From positions 1 through 27,846 of the forward strand of contig JANYBE010000043.1 of assembly GCA_025360945.1 (NCBI GenBank): a DNA stretch of 27,846 bases, read 5' to 3'. Below, in pieces: positions 16,350 to 23,794 of the stretch. The position numbers and the translations under genes were made by a program. The notes under the pieces are model-generated. The model saw only the letters and a list, made by a program, of their open reading frames with translations. It did no database searches and had not been told where the DNA came from. How positions within the stretch are numbered: the first letter of the stretch is position 1; every line of letters begins with the position of its first letter. Source of the stretch: Rhizobacter sp. GTDB taxonomy: Bacteria; Pseudomonadota; Gammaproteobacteria; Burkholderiales; Burkholderiaceae_C.

Positions 16350-16723
16350 TCGTCAACATTCCCGAGGTGCTGGCCGAAGTGACCGCGGTGTTCGCGCGCT
16401 ATGAAGACGCACTCGTGAACAACAACGTCGAGGTGCTCGACAAACTGTTCTGGAATTCGTCGATGACGATCCGCTATGGCGCGAGCGAGAACCTGATCGG
16501 CTACGCCGCGATCCAGGCCTTTCGAGCCGCACGACCGGCGACCGGACTCGCACGGCGCTTGTCGAACACCGTGATCGCGACCTACGGGCAGGACACTGGC
16601 GTCGCGATGACCGAGTTCCATCGCGAGGGGAGCACGCGCATCGGCCGCCAGAGCCAGACCTGGGTGCGCCTGCCCGAGGGCTGGCGCGTGGTCGCGGCGC
16701 ACGTTAGTCTCATCGATGGCTAA
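16346..16723 (+). CDS. atzH: AtzH-like (DUF3225, SnoaL/NTF2 fold) 1,3-dicarboxyurea amidohydrolase
   Basis: A protein of 125 residues beginning with GTG inside the atzE stop (GTGA). It has the NTF2-like pattern of an N-terminal helix pair (LAEVTAVFARYEDALVNNN, then LDKLFW) and a curved sheet (TIRYGASENLIGY, RIGRQSQTWVRLPEGWRVVAAHVSL). AtzH turns 1,3-dicarboxyurea into allophanate, linking AtzGE to AtzF. The FWNSSMTIRYG and GRQSQTWVR segments are family hallmarks as I recall them. Its coupling to atzE and the adjoining GntR gene complete the G-E-H-regulator block. Confidence 0.85.
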   Translation: MIVNIPEVLAEVTAVFARYEDALVNNNVEVLDKLFWNSSMTIRYGASENLIGYAAIQAFRAARPATGLARRLSNTVIATYGQDTGVAMTEFHREGSTRIGRQSQTWVRLPEGWRVVAAHVSLIDG

Positions 16724-16733
16724 GATCGCGGCA

Positions 16734-17432
16734 ATGACCAAGACCTCCTTGTTGCCCGCCGCCAGAGCGAATTTGGCGGAGCAGGTCTACGCGACGCTGA
16801 AGGCGCAGATTCACGACTTCCAGCTCGTTGCCGGCGACCGTTTCTCCGAGGCCGAGCTCGGCGCGCGCCATGGCGTGAGCCGCACGCCGGTGCGCGAGGC
16901 ACTGTTCCGGCTGCGCAACGAAGGCTTTCTCGATGTCGAAGCCAAGCTCGGCTGGTTCGTCAAGACGATCGACTTCGCGAAGCTAGAGCAGCTCTACGAC
17001 CTGCGAGTCGTGCTCGAAATCTCCAGCGTGCAACGTCTGTGTGCGCGCGCTGAGGACCCGCCCGAGCTCGACGCGCTGAAGAGCATCTGGCTCGTGCCGA
17101 TGGCCGAGCGCCTGACCGACGCGCGACAGGTCGGTGCGAACGACGAACAGTTTCACGCCACCTTGGTGCGCGCCGCCGGCAACGACGAGATGGCGCGCGT
17201 GCACTGGGACGTGACCGAACGCATCCGCATCATCCGCCGGCTCGATTTCACGCGACCGGACCGCATCGAGGCGACCTACACCGAGCATGCGAAGATCCTG
17301 CGCGCTGTGATCCAGCGCAAGGCCGATCAGGCGCAGCTGCTGCTGAAGGCGCACATCGAGCAGAGCAAGGCCGAGGTGCGCAAGATCACGTTGCACACGC
17401 TGCACGAGGCGCGCCGGCACCTGAGCGCCTGA
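16734..17432 (+). CDS. GntR-family transcriptional regulator, FCD subfamily
   Basis: About 232 residues from 16734; an in-frame ATG at 16716, overlapping the atzH end, would give 238, and neither start has a strong ribosome site. The winged helix (about residues 10-75) reads LAEQVYATLKAQI, then SEAELGARHGVSRTPVREAL and LRNEGFLDV. The C-terminal FCD domain carries the expected metal/ligand residues: D and H in NDEQFHATLVRAAGN, H in TEHAKILRAV and H in LLKAHIEQSK. It is transcribed with atzGEH and lies directly before the BMP transporter promoter. The matching GTATACC sites before atzF and before the BMP gene make it the likely local regulator, probably a repressor released by a pathway metabolite such as biuret or allophanate; this is inference. 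Confidence 0.9.
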   Translation: MTKTSLLPAARANLAEQVYATLKAQIHDFQLVAGDRFSEAELGARHGVSRTPVREALFRLRNEGFLDVEAKLGWFVKTIDFAKLEQLYDLRVVLEISSVQRLCARAEDPPELDALKSIWLVPMAERLTDARQVGANDEQFHATLVRAAGNDEMARVHWDVTERIRIIRRLDFTRPDRIEATYTEHAKILRAVIQRKADQAQLLLKAHIEQSKAEVRKITLHTLHEARRHLSA

Positions 17433-17481
17433 GGCGCGCTCGCCCTGCGATCGGCGGGCACGAGTTTTGCTGCATTCTGAT

Positions 17482-17504
17482 TGGTATACCACTGCGTGCA
17501 CCAA
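17482..17504. promoter_or_regulatory. Putative GntR operator in front of the BMP transporter operon (copy 2)
   Basis: TGGTATACCA is a perfect 10-bp palindrome (17482-17491), followed by a second ACCA at 17500-17503. It matches the atzF-proximal site at 18 of 23 positions with the same ACCA spacing of 12 bases. It lies 36 bases upstream of the BMP start codon and 49 bases after the GntR stop. The 17433-17540 gap otherwise holds only a weak GC stem near 17441-17459, a short T run (17465-17468) and the AGGAG-like ribosome site. Confidence 0.6.
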
Positions 17505-17540
17505 AGTGCGACGCGGCCCAACCCTCGCGGAGAAAACTTC

Positions 17541-18656
17541 ATGACGAATCCTCTCGACGCCTCACGCCGACGCTCGCTGGCACAGCTTTCGGCCCTGTCG
17601 CTCGCCTCGCTCTCGCCGTGGGCGCTGCGCCAGGCCGCGGCGCAAACACCCCTGACCGTCGGCGTGATCTACGTCGGCCCGCGCGACGACTTCGGCTACA
17701 ACCAGGCGCAGGCCGCCGCCGCCGCGGAGATGAAGAAGTTGCCCGGCGTCAAGGTCGTCGAAGAAGAGAACGTGCCGGAGACCGCGGCCGTCACGAAGAC
17801 CATGACCGGCATGGTCAAGCAGGACGGCGCGAAGCTGCTGTTCCCCACGTCCTTCGGTTACTTCGACCCATACATGCTGGGGATGGCCGCAAAGGAAGCC
17901 GACGTGCGCTTCTCGCACTGCGGGGGCATGTGGACCGAAGGCAAGCACCCGAAGAACACCGGTAGCTATTTCGGCTACATCGACGAGTGCCAGTTCCTGA
18001 ACGGCGTGATCGCCGGCCATATGAGCAAGAGCAAAAAACTCGGCTTTGTCGCGGCCAAACCGATCCCGCAGGTGCTGCGCAACCTCAACGCGTTCACGAT
18101 GGGCGCGCGCTCGGTCGATCCGAAGATCACGACCACGGTGATCTTCACCGGCGAGTGGTCGATGCCGGTGAAGGAAGCCGAGGCCACGAACAGCCTCGCC
18201 GACCAGGGCGTCGACGTGTTCACGATGCACGTGGACAGCCCGAAGGTGATCGTCGAGACTGCCGCGAAGCGCGGCAAGATGGTCTGCGGCTACCACGTCA
18301 GCCAGGCCAAGCTCGCCCCTGCCGCGTACCTCACCGGTGCCGAGTGGAACTGGACCACCGCGTACAAGACCATCATCGACGCCGCCCAGACCGGCAAGCC
18401 GCACCCGAACTTCCTGCGCGGCGGGCTTCAGTCCGGCTACGTGAAGATGTCGCCCTACGGCGCGATGGTGCCGGACCCGGCCAAGAAGATGGCCGACGAC
18501 ATTAAGGCCAAGATGACCGCGGGCGCGTTCGACATTTTCGTCGGCGGGCTCAAGAGCAACAAGGGTGTGGTCGTCGTGCCGACGACGCTCAAACAGACCG
18601 ACCCGGCGCTCGAGGGCATGAACTATCTCGTCGAAGGCGTGATCGGATCCGTCTAG
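17541..18656 (+). CDS. BMP-family (PnrA-like) ABC transporter substrate-binding protein
   Basis: The protein has 371 residues with a twin-arginine signal (ASRRRSLAQL, cleavage near AAA-QT). The mature part starts LTVGVIYVGPRDDFGYN, the usual BMP opening, then KLLFPTSFGYFDPYM, GSYFGYIDECQFLNGVIAGHM and AETAAKRGKMVCGYH-type segments. It ends with FVGGLKSNKG, the typical BMP C-terminal lobe. Family members bind nucleosides and purine-like rings. From memory, the cyanurate operon of Pseudomonas sp. ADP also carries a transporter of this class (atzT onward), which supports a planar nitrogen-rich ligand here. The start at 17541 has a CGGAG motif 9 bases upstream. It heads the second transcription unit, directly behind the palindromic operator. 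Confidence 0.9.
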   Translation: MTNPLDASRRRSLAQLSALSLASLSPWALRQAAAQTPLTVGVIYVGPRDDFGYNQAQAAAAAEMKKLPGVKVVEEENVPETAAVTKTMTGMVKQDGAKLLFPTSFGYFDPYMLGMAAKEADVRFSHCGGMWTEGKHPKNTGSYFGYIDECQFLNGVIAGHMSKSKKLGFVAAKPIPQVLRNLNAFTMGARSVDPKITTTVIFTGEWSMPVKEAEATNSLADQGVDVFTMHVDSPKVIVETAAKRGKMVCGYHVSQAKLAPAAYLTGAEWNWTTAYKTIIDAAQTGKPHPNFLRGGLQSGYVKMSPYGAMVPDPAKKMADDIKAKMTAGAFDIFVGGLKSNKGVVVVPTTLKQTDPALEGMNYLVEGVIGSV

Positions 18657-18675
18657 TCCCACGCCGGAGCGGGCC

Positions 18676-19767
18676 ATGCACAGATCCGTCATCGATGCAT
18701 TGCTGCCGATCGGTGCGCTGATCGGCGCACTGCTGCTGTTCGGCCTGTTCGTCTGGGTCGGCGGAGTGAGCCCGACCGACACCTGGCTGCTGCTGTTCAA
18801 GGGTGCGTTCGGCGACTGGTTCTCGTGGCAGAACACGCTGACGCGCGCTGCGCCGCTGATGCTCACCGCGCTGTGCGTGGCGCTGCCGGCGCGCGCTGGC
18901 CTGATCATCATCGGCGGCGAAGGTGCGCTCGTGCTCGGCGGCCTGGCCGCAGCGGCGGTGCCATACCTGATGCCGCTGCCAGGCAACGTTATCGGCACAG
19001 TGATCGTCTGCGCCGCCGGCTGCGCGCTCGGCGCGGCGTGGGTTGCGCTGGCTGGTGCACTTCGGCAATACCGCGGCGTCAACGAGACCATCAGCAGTCT
19101 GCTGCTCGCGTACACCGCGATCGCGATCTTCAAGCAGCTCGTAGAAGGCCCGATGCGCGACCCGGCGACGTTGAACAAGCCTTCGACGCGCACGCTTGAC
19201 GAGGCGATCCGCATCGGCGGCATCTTCGGCTCGGATGTGCACTGGGGCTTCGTGATCGGCGTCGTCGCGTGCATCGCGCTGGGCCTGTGGCTCGCGCTCA
19301 CGGCGCGTGGCTTCTCGGTGCGCGTAGTCGGCGGCAACCCGCGCACCGCGCAGCTGGTCGGGCTGCCAGCGAGCAGGTTGATCCTGCTGGCGTGTTCGCT
19401 CGGGGGCGGCTGCGCAGGACTGGCCGGTGCGATCGAAGTGGCCGCTGTGCACACGAACGCGAACGCGTCGCTGATCGCCGGCTACGGCTACGCGGGCATC
19501 CTGGTTTCGTTCATCGCGCGGCACTCGCCCGTGGCGATCATTCCCGTCGCGATCCTGTTCGGCGGCTTCGGCGCGGCGGGCAGCCTGCTGCAGCGCCGGC
19601 TTGGCTTGCCCGATGCGTCGGTGCAGGTGCTGCAGGGAATAGCGTTCGTGCTGATCCTCGGCAGCGAGGCATTGCGCGGCGTCGACTGGAAGGCGGCGGG
19701 CGAACGCTTCCGGCGCTCCATGCTGCCGCGTGAAGTGCCGCTGAACAGCACGGTGAAGCCCACATGA
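18676..19767 (+). CDS. ABC transporter permease 1 of the BMP-type importer
   Basis: A strongly hydrophobic protein of 363 residues in the BPD_transp_2 (branched-chain/nucleoside permease) family. The N-terminal membrane segment is LLPIGALIGALLLFGLFVWV. The conserved motif GLIIIGGEGALVLGG follows, then GVNETISSLLLAYTAIAI and the cytoplasmic loop VVGGNPRTAQLVGLP. It is typical of the larger permease of BmpA-type nucleoside importers. A CGGAG motif lies 8 bases before the ATG. It follows the binding-protein gene by 19 bases and pairs with the second permease at 19850-20767. Confidence 0.88.
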   Translation: MHRSVIDALLPIGALIGALLLFGLFVWVGGVSPTDTWLLLFKGAFGDWFSWQNTLTRAAPLMLTALCVALPARAGLIIIGGEGALVLGGLAAAAVPYLMPLPGNVIGTVIVCAAGCALGAAWVALAGALRQYRGVNETISSLLLAYTAIAIFKQLVEGPMRDPATLNKPSTRTLDEAIRIGGIFGSDVHWGFVIGVVACIALGLWLALTARGFSVRVVGGNPRTAQLVGLPASRLILLACSLGGGCAGLAGAIEVAAVHTNANASLIAGYGYAGILVSFIARHSPVAIIPVAILFGGFGAAGSLLQRRLGLPDASVQVLQGIAFVLILGSEALRGVDWKAAGERFRRSMLPREVPLNSTVKPT

Positions 19768-19790
19768 GCGCCGCGCCCGGCCGCGCGAAA

Positions 19791-19846
19791 CAACCGAGTG
19801 TCCCCTGGGGCGAGCGGCCGCGGTACGCCGCAGCCGAGGGGCAGAC
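19791..19846. repeat. GC-rich palindromic intergenic element between the two permease genes
   Basis: The 82-base gap between two permease genes that normally sit close together contains CCCCTGGGG (19802-19810), then a GCGGCCGCGG stretch and a CCGAGGGGC block. It looks like a dispersed palindromic repeat of the kind seen between genes in Burkholderiales genomes, here inserted inside an operon. A second, different palindromic element occurs at 24854-24890. The family identity is from general recollection only. Confidence 0.4.
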
Positions 19847-19849
19847 ATC

Positions 19850-20767
19850 GTGAGCGAGATCCTGCTGCCCTTCCTCGCCGCGATTCTCGGCGGCGCGCTG
19901 CGCGTCGGTGTGCCCTTTCTGTTCGTGAGCCTCGGCGAGTGCTTGACCGAAAAGTCCGGTCGCATCAACCTCGGCCTCGAAGGGGTGCTGGTGCTGTCGG
20001 CGATGGCCGCTTTCGGTGGCTCGTACCTAAGCGGCTCGCCGTGGATCGGCGTGCTCGTCGCCGCCGCGACCGGCGCTGCGCTCGCGCTGCTGCACGGCCT
20101 GCTTTGCTCGCTGCCGCGCGTCAACGACGTCGCTACCGGCATCGCACTGATGCTGCTCGGCACTGGCCTCGCGTTCTACCTCGGCAAGCCGCTGATCCAG
20201 CCGCAAGCCATGCAGCTGCCGCCGCTCGCGCTTGGGAGCTGGAGCGACTCGGCGCTGTTCCAGTCCGCGCTGCAGGTGAACCCGCTGCTCCCGCTTGGGC
20301 TGCTGCTCGCGGTCGGCATGTACTGGGGCTTCGCGCGCACGCGCTGGGGCTTGCTGGTGCGGCTGGCGGGCGACTCGGCGAGCGCTACCAAGGCGCTCGG
20401 CTACTCGGTCAACGGCATTCGCATCGCGGCCACCGCCGCGGGCGGCGCGATCGCCGGACTCGGCGGCGCGTCGCTGACACTGTTCTACCCGGGCAGCTGG
20501 AACGAAGGCATCTCCAGCGGCCAGGGTCTGATCGCCGTCGCGCTCGTCATCTTTGCGCGCTGGAGCCCGCTGCGCTGCGTCGGTGCGGCGCTGTTGTTCG
20601 GTGGTGCTGGCGCGATCGGCCCGGCACTGCAGTCGATCGGCATCAGCTCGGGCTACAACTTGTTCAGCGCGGTGCCGTACGTGCTGACGCTGGTGATCCT
20701 CGTGATCAGCTGCCGGCCCGGCAAGGTGGCCGATGGCAGCCCGGGCGAACTATCTTCGGCGAGGTGA
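19850..20767 (+). CDS. ABC transporter permease 2 of the BMP-type importer
   Basis: A hydrophobic protein of 305 residues from a GTG start preceded by GAGGGGC. The family motif VSLGECLTEKSGRINLGLEGVL lies near residue 30, typical of the smaller nucleoside-importer permease. Later come RVNDVATGIALMLLGTGLAFYLG, the loop GDSASATKALGYSVNGIRIAAT and SSGQGLIAVALVIFARWSPL. It forms the membrane channel with the permease at 18676-19767. The first cysteine-hydrolase gene follows after 5 bases, and the ATPase is encoded beyond that gene. Confidence 0.88.
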   Translation: MSEILLPFLAAILGGALRVGVPFLFVSLGECLTEKSGRINLGLEGVLVLSAMAAFGGSYLSGSPWIGVLVAAATGAALALLHGLLCSLPRVNDVATGIALMLLGTGLAFYLGKPLIQPQAMQLPPLALGSWSDSALFQSALQVNPLLPLGLLLAVGMYWGFARTRWGLLVRLAGDSASATKALGYSVNGIRIAATAAGGAIAGLGGASLTLFYPGSWNEGISSGQGLIAVALVIFARWSPLRCVGAALLFGGAGAIGPALQSIGISSGYNLFSAVPYVLTLVILVISCRPGKVADGSPGELSSAR

Positions 20768-20772
20768 TCGAG

Positions 20773-21471
20773 ATGGCGACGACCACGTTCATCAACGCGA
20801 ACCCGTACCCGTGGCCGTACAACGGCGACCTGCGCCCGACGAACACCGCACTCGTCGTGATCGACATGCAGACCGACTTCTGCGGCGTCGGCGGCTACGT
20901 CGACAAGATGGGTTACGACCTCACGCTGACGCGCGCGCCGATCGAGCCGATCAAGACGCTGATGGGTCGGATGCGCACGCTCGGCTTTCATATCATCCAC
21001 ACCCGCGAAGGGCACCGCCCCGATCTGTCGGACCTGCCTGACAACAAGCGCTGGCGATCGCGCCGCATCGGCAAAAACGGCGTCGGCATCGGCGACGACG
21101 GGCCCTGCGGCCGCATCCTGGTGCGCGGGGAACCGGGCTGGGCCATCATCGACGAGCTCGCGCCGTTGCCCGGCGAGATCGTCATCGACAAGCCCGGCAA
21201 GGGCTCGTTTTGCGCGACCGACCTCGAGCTCATTTTGCGCACCCGTTGTATAGAAAACCTGCTGCTCGCCGGCATCACCACCGACGTCTGCGTGCACACG
21301 ACGATGCGCGAGGCGAACGATCGCGGCTTCGAGTGCCTGCTGCTGTCGGACTGCACCGCCGCGACCGACCATGGCAACCACCTTGCCGCATTGAAGATGG
21401 TGACGATGCAAGGCGGCGTGTTCGGTGCGGTCGCGGCGTCAGCCGCCGTACTGGAAGGGCTCGCGACATGA
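20773..21471 (+). CDS. biuH: Isochorismatase-like cysteine hydrolase, probable biuret amidohydrolase
   Basis: A cytoplasmic enzyme of 232 residues with triad D31 (VVIDMQTDF), K140 (VIDKPGKGSF) and C173 (TTDVCVHTTMREANDRG). As I recall Rhizobium BiuH, its triad is D36/K142/C175. The Lys-to-Cys spacing of 33 is identical, and the Asp-to-Lys spacing differs only by a 3-residue insertion at IGKNGVGIG. Shared blocks include PYPWPYNG, GGYVDKMGYDL, APIEPIK, HIIHTREGHRPDL and GDDGPCGRIL. BiuH converts biuret to allophanate and ammonia, which feeds AtzF directly. The start at 20773 follows GAGGTGATCGAG; an upstream extension only shadows the permease gene. It sits between permease 2 and the ATPase of the importer (ATGA overlap with the latter). 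Triuret hydrolase, guanylurea hydrolase or ureidoacrylate amidohydrolase are alternatives in this superfamily. Confidence 0.82.
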   Translation: MATTTFINANPYPWPYNGDLRPTNTALVVIDMQTDFCGVGGYVDKMGYDLTLTRAPIEPIKTLMGRMRTLGFHIIHTREGHRPDLSDLPDNKRWRSRRIGKNGVGIGDDGPCGRILVRGEPGWAIIDELAPLPGEIVIDKPGKGSFCATDLELILRTRCIENLLLAGITTDVCVHTTMREANDRGFECLLLSDCTAATDHGNHLAALKMVTMQGGVFGAVAASAAVLEGLAT

Positions 21472-23069
21472 CGGCACCACTCGCCCCAAAGCCGCCCGCC
21501 ACTGGCGCACTCACGCTCGAGACCTTCGACCTCATCAAGCGCTTCGGCAGCTTCACCGCGATGGACGCCGTCAGCATGACCGTGGCCGCCGGCTCGGTGC
21601 ACGCGTTGCTCGGCGAGAACGGCGCCGGCAAAAGCACGCTGGTGAAATGCGTCGCGGGATCGCAGCGCCCCGAAGGGGGGGCCATCATGATCGACGGCCG
21701 CGAGCACGTCATCGCCACGCCGGTGATCGCGCGCGCGCTCGGCATCGGCATGGTGTACCAGCACTTCACGCTCGCGCCCGGCATGAACGTGGCCGAGAAC
21801 CTGCTCCTCGCCGGCGGCCGCACGCCAGCGCTGATCGACTGGAAGAAGGAGCGCGCAGCGCTGCTGGCTTTTCTGGAGACGACGCCGTTCAAGCTCGACC
21901 TCGACGCGACGCCGGCGGGCCTCGCGGCGGGCGAGAAGCAGAAGCTCGAATTGCTGAAGCAGCTGTACCTGAAACCGCGCCTTCTGATTCTCGATGAGCC
22001 CACCTCGGTGCTCACGCCGCAGGAGGCCGACGAAGTCCTCACCTACGTGCGCGCCGTGGCGAAGCGCGGAGAATGCACGGTGCTGATGATTACGCACAAG
22101 TTCCGCGAGGTGATGGCGTATGCCGACGAGGTCACGGTGCTGCGCCGCGGCAAGCGCGTGCATGGCGCGCAGGTCGCGGGCACGACGCCCGAGCAGCTCG
22201 CGCAGGCAATGATCGGCGACTCGGCCGCGAGCGCATCGGCCCTCGTCGCCGAAGGCAGCGCGGCCCCACGCGCAGCGACGCGCTTCGACGCCCCGATCGC
22301 GCTGCAGGTCGAGGGGCTCGGCGCGATGGGCGACCGCGGCACGTTTGCGGTGCAGGGGCTGAACCTGCACGTGAAACGCGGCGAGATCCTCGGCATCGCC
22401 GGCGTCTCGGGCAACGGCCAGCGCGAGCTGGTCGAAGCCCTGGTCGGACAGCGACCGCGCACCACCGGCACGGTGCGCGTGGTCGGCGAGCCCTACATGG
22501 CGCGTCGCTCGGAGAACCGCATGCTGCAGCTGCGCGCGCTGCCCGAGGAACCGTTGCGCAATGCCTGCGTCGGCGAGCTCAGCGTGGCGCAGAATATGGC
22601 GCTGCGCGACTTTGATGTCGCGCCGCTCAGACGCGGTGGCTGGTTGCGTTTCGGCGCGTGGCGCGAACGCGCGCGGGCGTGGATCACCGAATACGGTGTG
22701 AAGACGCGCGGCGAGAACGCGCCGATCGCGAGCCTCTCGGGCGGCAACGTGCAACGCGCCGTGCTCGCACGCGAACTCGCCGGTGATATCAACGTGCTGA
22801 TCGCGGCGAACCCGGTGTTCGGGCTGGACTTCGCGGCCGTCGCCGAGATCCACGCGCGCATCCTGCAGGTGCGCGCGAAGGGGGGTGCGGTGCTGCTGAT
22901 CAGCGAAGACCTCGACGAGCTGCTCGAACTCTCAGACCGCATCGCGGTGATGAGCGAAGGTCGCATCGTGTTCGAGACGCCGGCCGCCGATGCCGACCGT
23001 CGCACGATCGGTTCGCACATGGGCGGCGGCCATCACGAAACCGTGCACGCGTTGGCGGAGGCCGCGTGA
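21468..23069 (+). CDS. Dual-domain ABC ATPase of the BMP-type importer
   Basis: The protein has 533 residues with two nucleotide-binding domains, as in RbsA/YufO-type ATPases. Domain 1 has Walker A GENGAGKST, Q-loop GMVYQHFTLAPGMNV, a degenerate signature (LAAGEKQKLE) and Walker B LLILDEPTSVLTPQE. Domain 2 has the family-typical altered Walker A (GVSGNGQRELVEA), signature LSGGNVQRAVLARE, a divergent Walker B region (LIAANPVFGLD) and the H-loop replaced by ISEDLDEL. The altered second half is normal for this class. The start lies inside the stop of the upstream hydrolase gene (ATGA), and its stop overlaps the second hydrolase start (GTGA). Transporter and hydrolases should therefore be translated in step. 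Confidence 0.9.
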   Translation: MTAPLAPKPPATGALTLETFDLIKRFGSFTAMDAVSMTVAAGSVHALLGENGAGKSTLVKCVAGSQRPEGGAIMIDGREHVIATPVIARALGIGMVYQHFTLAPGMNVAENLLLAGGRTPALIDWKKERAALLAFLETTPFKLDLDATPAGLAAGEKQKLELLKQLYLKPRLLILDEPTSVLTPQEADEVLTYVRAVAKRGECTVLMITHKFREVMAYADEVTVLRRGKRVHGAQVAGTTPEQLAQAMIGDSAASASALVAEGSAAPRAATRFDAPIALQVEGLGAMGDRGTFAVQGLNLHVKRGEILGIAGVSGNGQRELVEALVGQRPRTTGTVRVVGEPYMARRSENRMLQLRALPEEPLRNACVGELSVAQNMALRDFDVAPLRRGGWLRFGAWRERARAWITEYGVKTRGENAPIASLSGGNVQRAVLARELAGDINVLIAANPVFGLDFAAVAEIHARILQVRAKGGAVLLISEDLDELLELSDRIAVMSEGRIVFETPAADADRRTIGSHMGGGHHETVHALAEAA

Positions 23070-23740
23070 ACATGATCGACATCGACGCGACACCGTTTCC
23101 TTATCCGTTTGCACCGGGCACGACTGCGCTGGTGATCATCGACATGCAGCGCGACTTCGTCGAGCAGGGCGGCTTCGGCGCCTCGCTCGGCAACGACGTG
23201 ACGCTGCTGCACACAGCGATCGAGCCGATCGCAAAGTTGCTCGCCGCGTGGCGCGCGCGCGGCTGGCCGATAGTTCACACGCGCGAATCGCACAAGGCCG
23301 ATCTGTCAGACTGCCCGCCCGCGAAACGCCTGCGCGGCTCGCCCACGCAGCGCATCGGCGAACCGGGCCCGATGGGCAGGCTACTGATCCGCGGCGAGGC
23401 CGGTACCTCGATCATCCCGGCGCTCGCACCGCAGCCCGGCGAGCTCGTGATCGACAAGCCCGGCAAAGGCATGTTCTGGTCCACCGGCGTGCACGAGATG
23501 CTCCACGCGCAGGGCGTGACGCATCTCGTGTTCACCGGCGTCACGACCGAGGTCTGCGTTCAGACCTCGATGCGCGAGGCCAACGACCGAGGCTACGACT
23601 GCCTGCTGATCGAGGACGCAACCGAGAGCTACTTCCCCGCGTTCAAGGCCGCGGCGCTGGCGATGATCGCGGCGCAAGGCGCGATCATCGGCTGGCACAC
23701 GCCGTCGACGGCCTTGCTGGAGGCGCTGCCGCCCAACTGA
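23066..23740 (+). CDS. Second isochorismatase-like cysteine hydrolase (urea-oligomer or ureido-type amidase)
   Basis: The protein has 224 residues from a GTG overlapping the ATPase stop; an ATG at 23072 is an alternative. The triad is D26 (VIIDMQRDF), K131 (VIDKPGKGMF) and C164 (TTEVCVQTSMREANDRG), and the cis-peptide TT before the Cys region is kept. It is a diverged paralogue of the hydrolase at 20773-21471, sharing PGTTALVIIDMQ, HTRESHKADLSD, LLIRGEAG and TSMREANDRGYDCLL, but it lacks the WPYNG and GIGD blocks and ends differently (GAIIGWHTPS). The changed substrate pocket implies a different substrate. In this context triuret, guanylurea, N-carbamoyl or ureido compounds are candidates. 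It is the last gene of the coupled BMP run. The precise substrate cannot be read from sequence. Confidence 0.82.
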   Translation: MNMIDIDATPFPYPFAPGTTALVIIDMQRDFVEQGGFGASLGNDVTLLHTAIEPIAKLLAAWRARGWPIVHTRESHKADLSDCPPAKRLRGSPTQRIGEPGPMGRLLIRGEAGTSIIPALAPQPGELVIDKPGKGMFWSTGVHEMLHAQGVTHLVFTGVTTEVCVQTSMREANDRGYDCLLIEDATESYFPAFKAAALAMIAAQGAIIGWHTPSTALLEALPPN

Positions 23741-23794
23741 GAGCCTGTGGCTACACTGATCGGTCTTGTGCTCATCCGAATCAGGAGACCGTTC

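Noticed and set aside
17441..17468. Rho-independent terminator after the GntR gene
   Set aside because: The stem is only about four base pairs and the T run is short and offset; too weak to call.
19764..19853. A 29-codon frame bridging the two BMP permease genes with stop/start overlaps at both ends
   Set aside because: It lies in a palindromic GC-rich element, encodes a low-complexity peptide and has no ribosome site; the overlaps look coincidental.
19798..20772. Very long frame leading into the biuret hydrolase gene
   Set aside because: Its upstream half is an arginine-rich shadow of the permease in another frame; the enzyme starts at 20773 with its own ribosome site.
20773..23740. Rut-type pyrimidine degradation (RutB) as the role of the cysteine hydrolases
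   Set aside because: No RutA, RutC or RutD-like genes are present, whereas AtzF and AtzGEH are, and the first hydrolase carries BiuH-like blocks. It is kept only as an alternative for single proteins.
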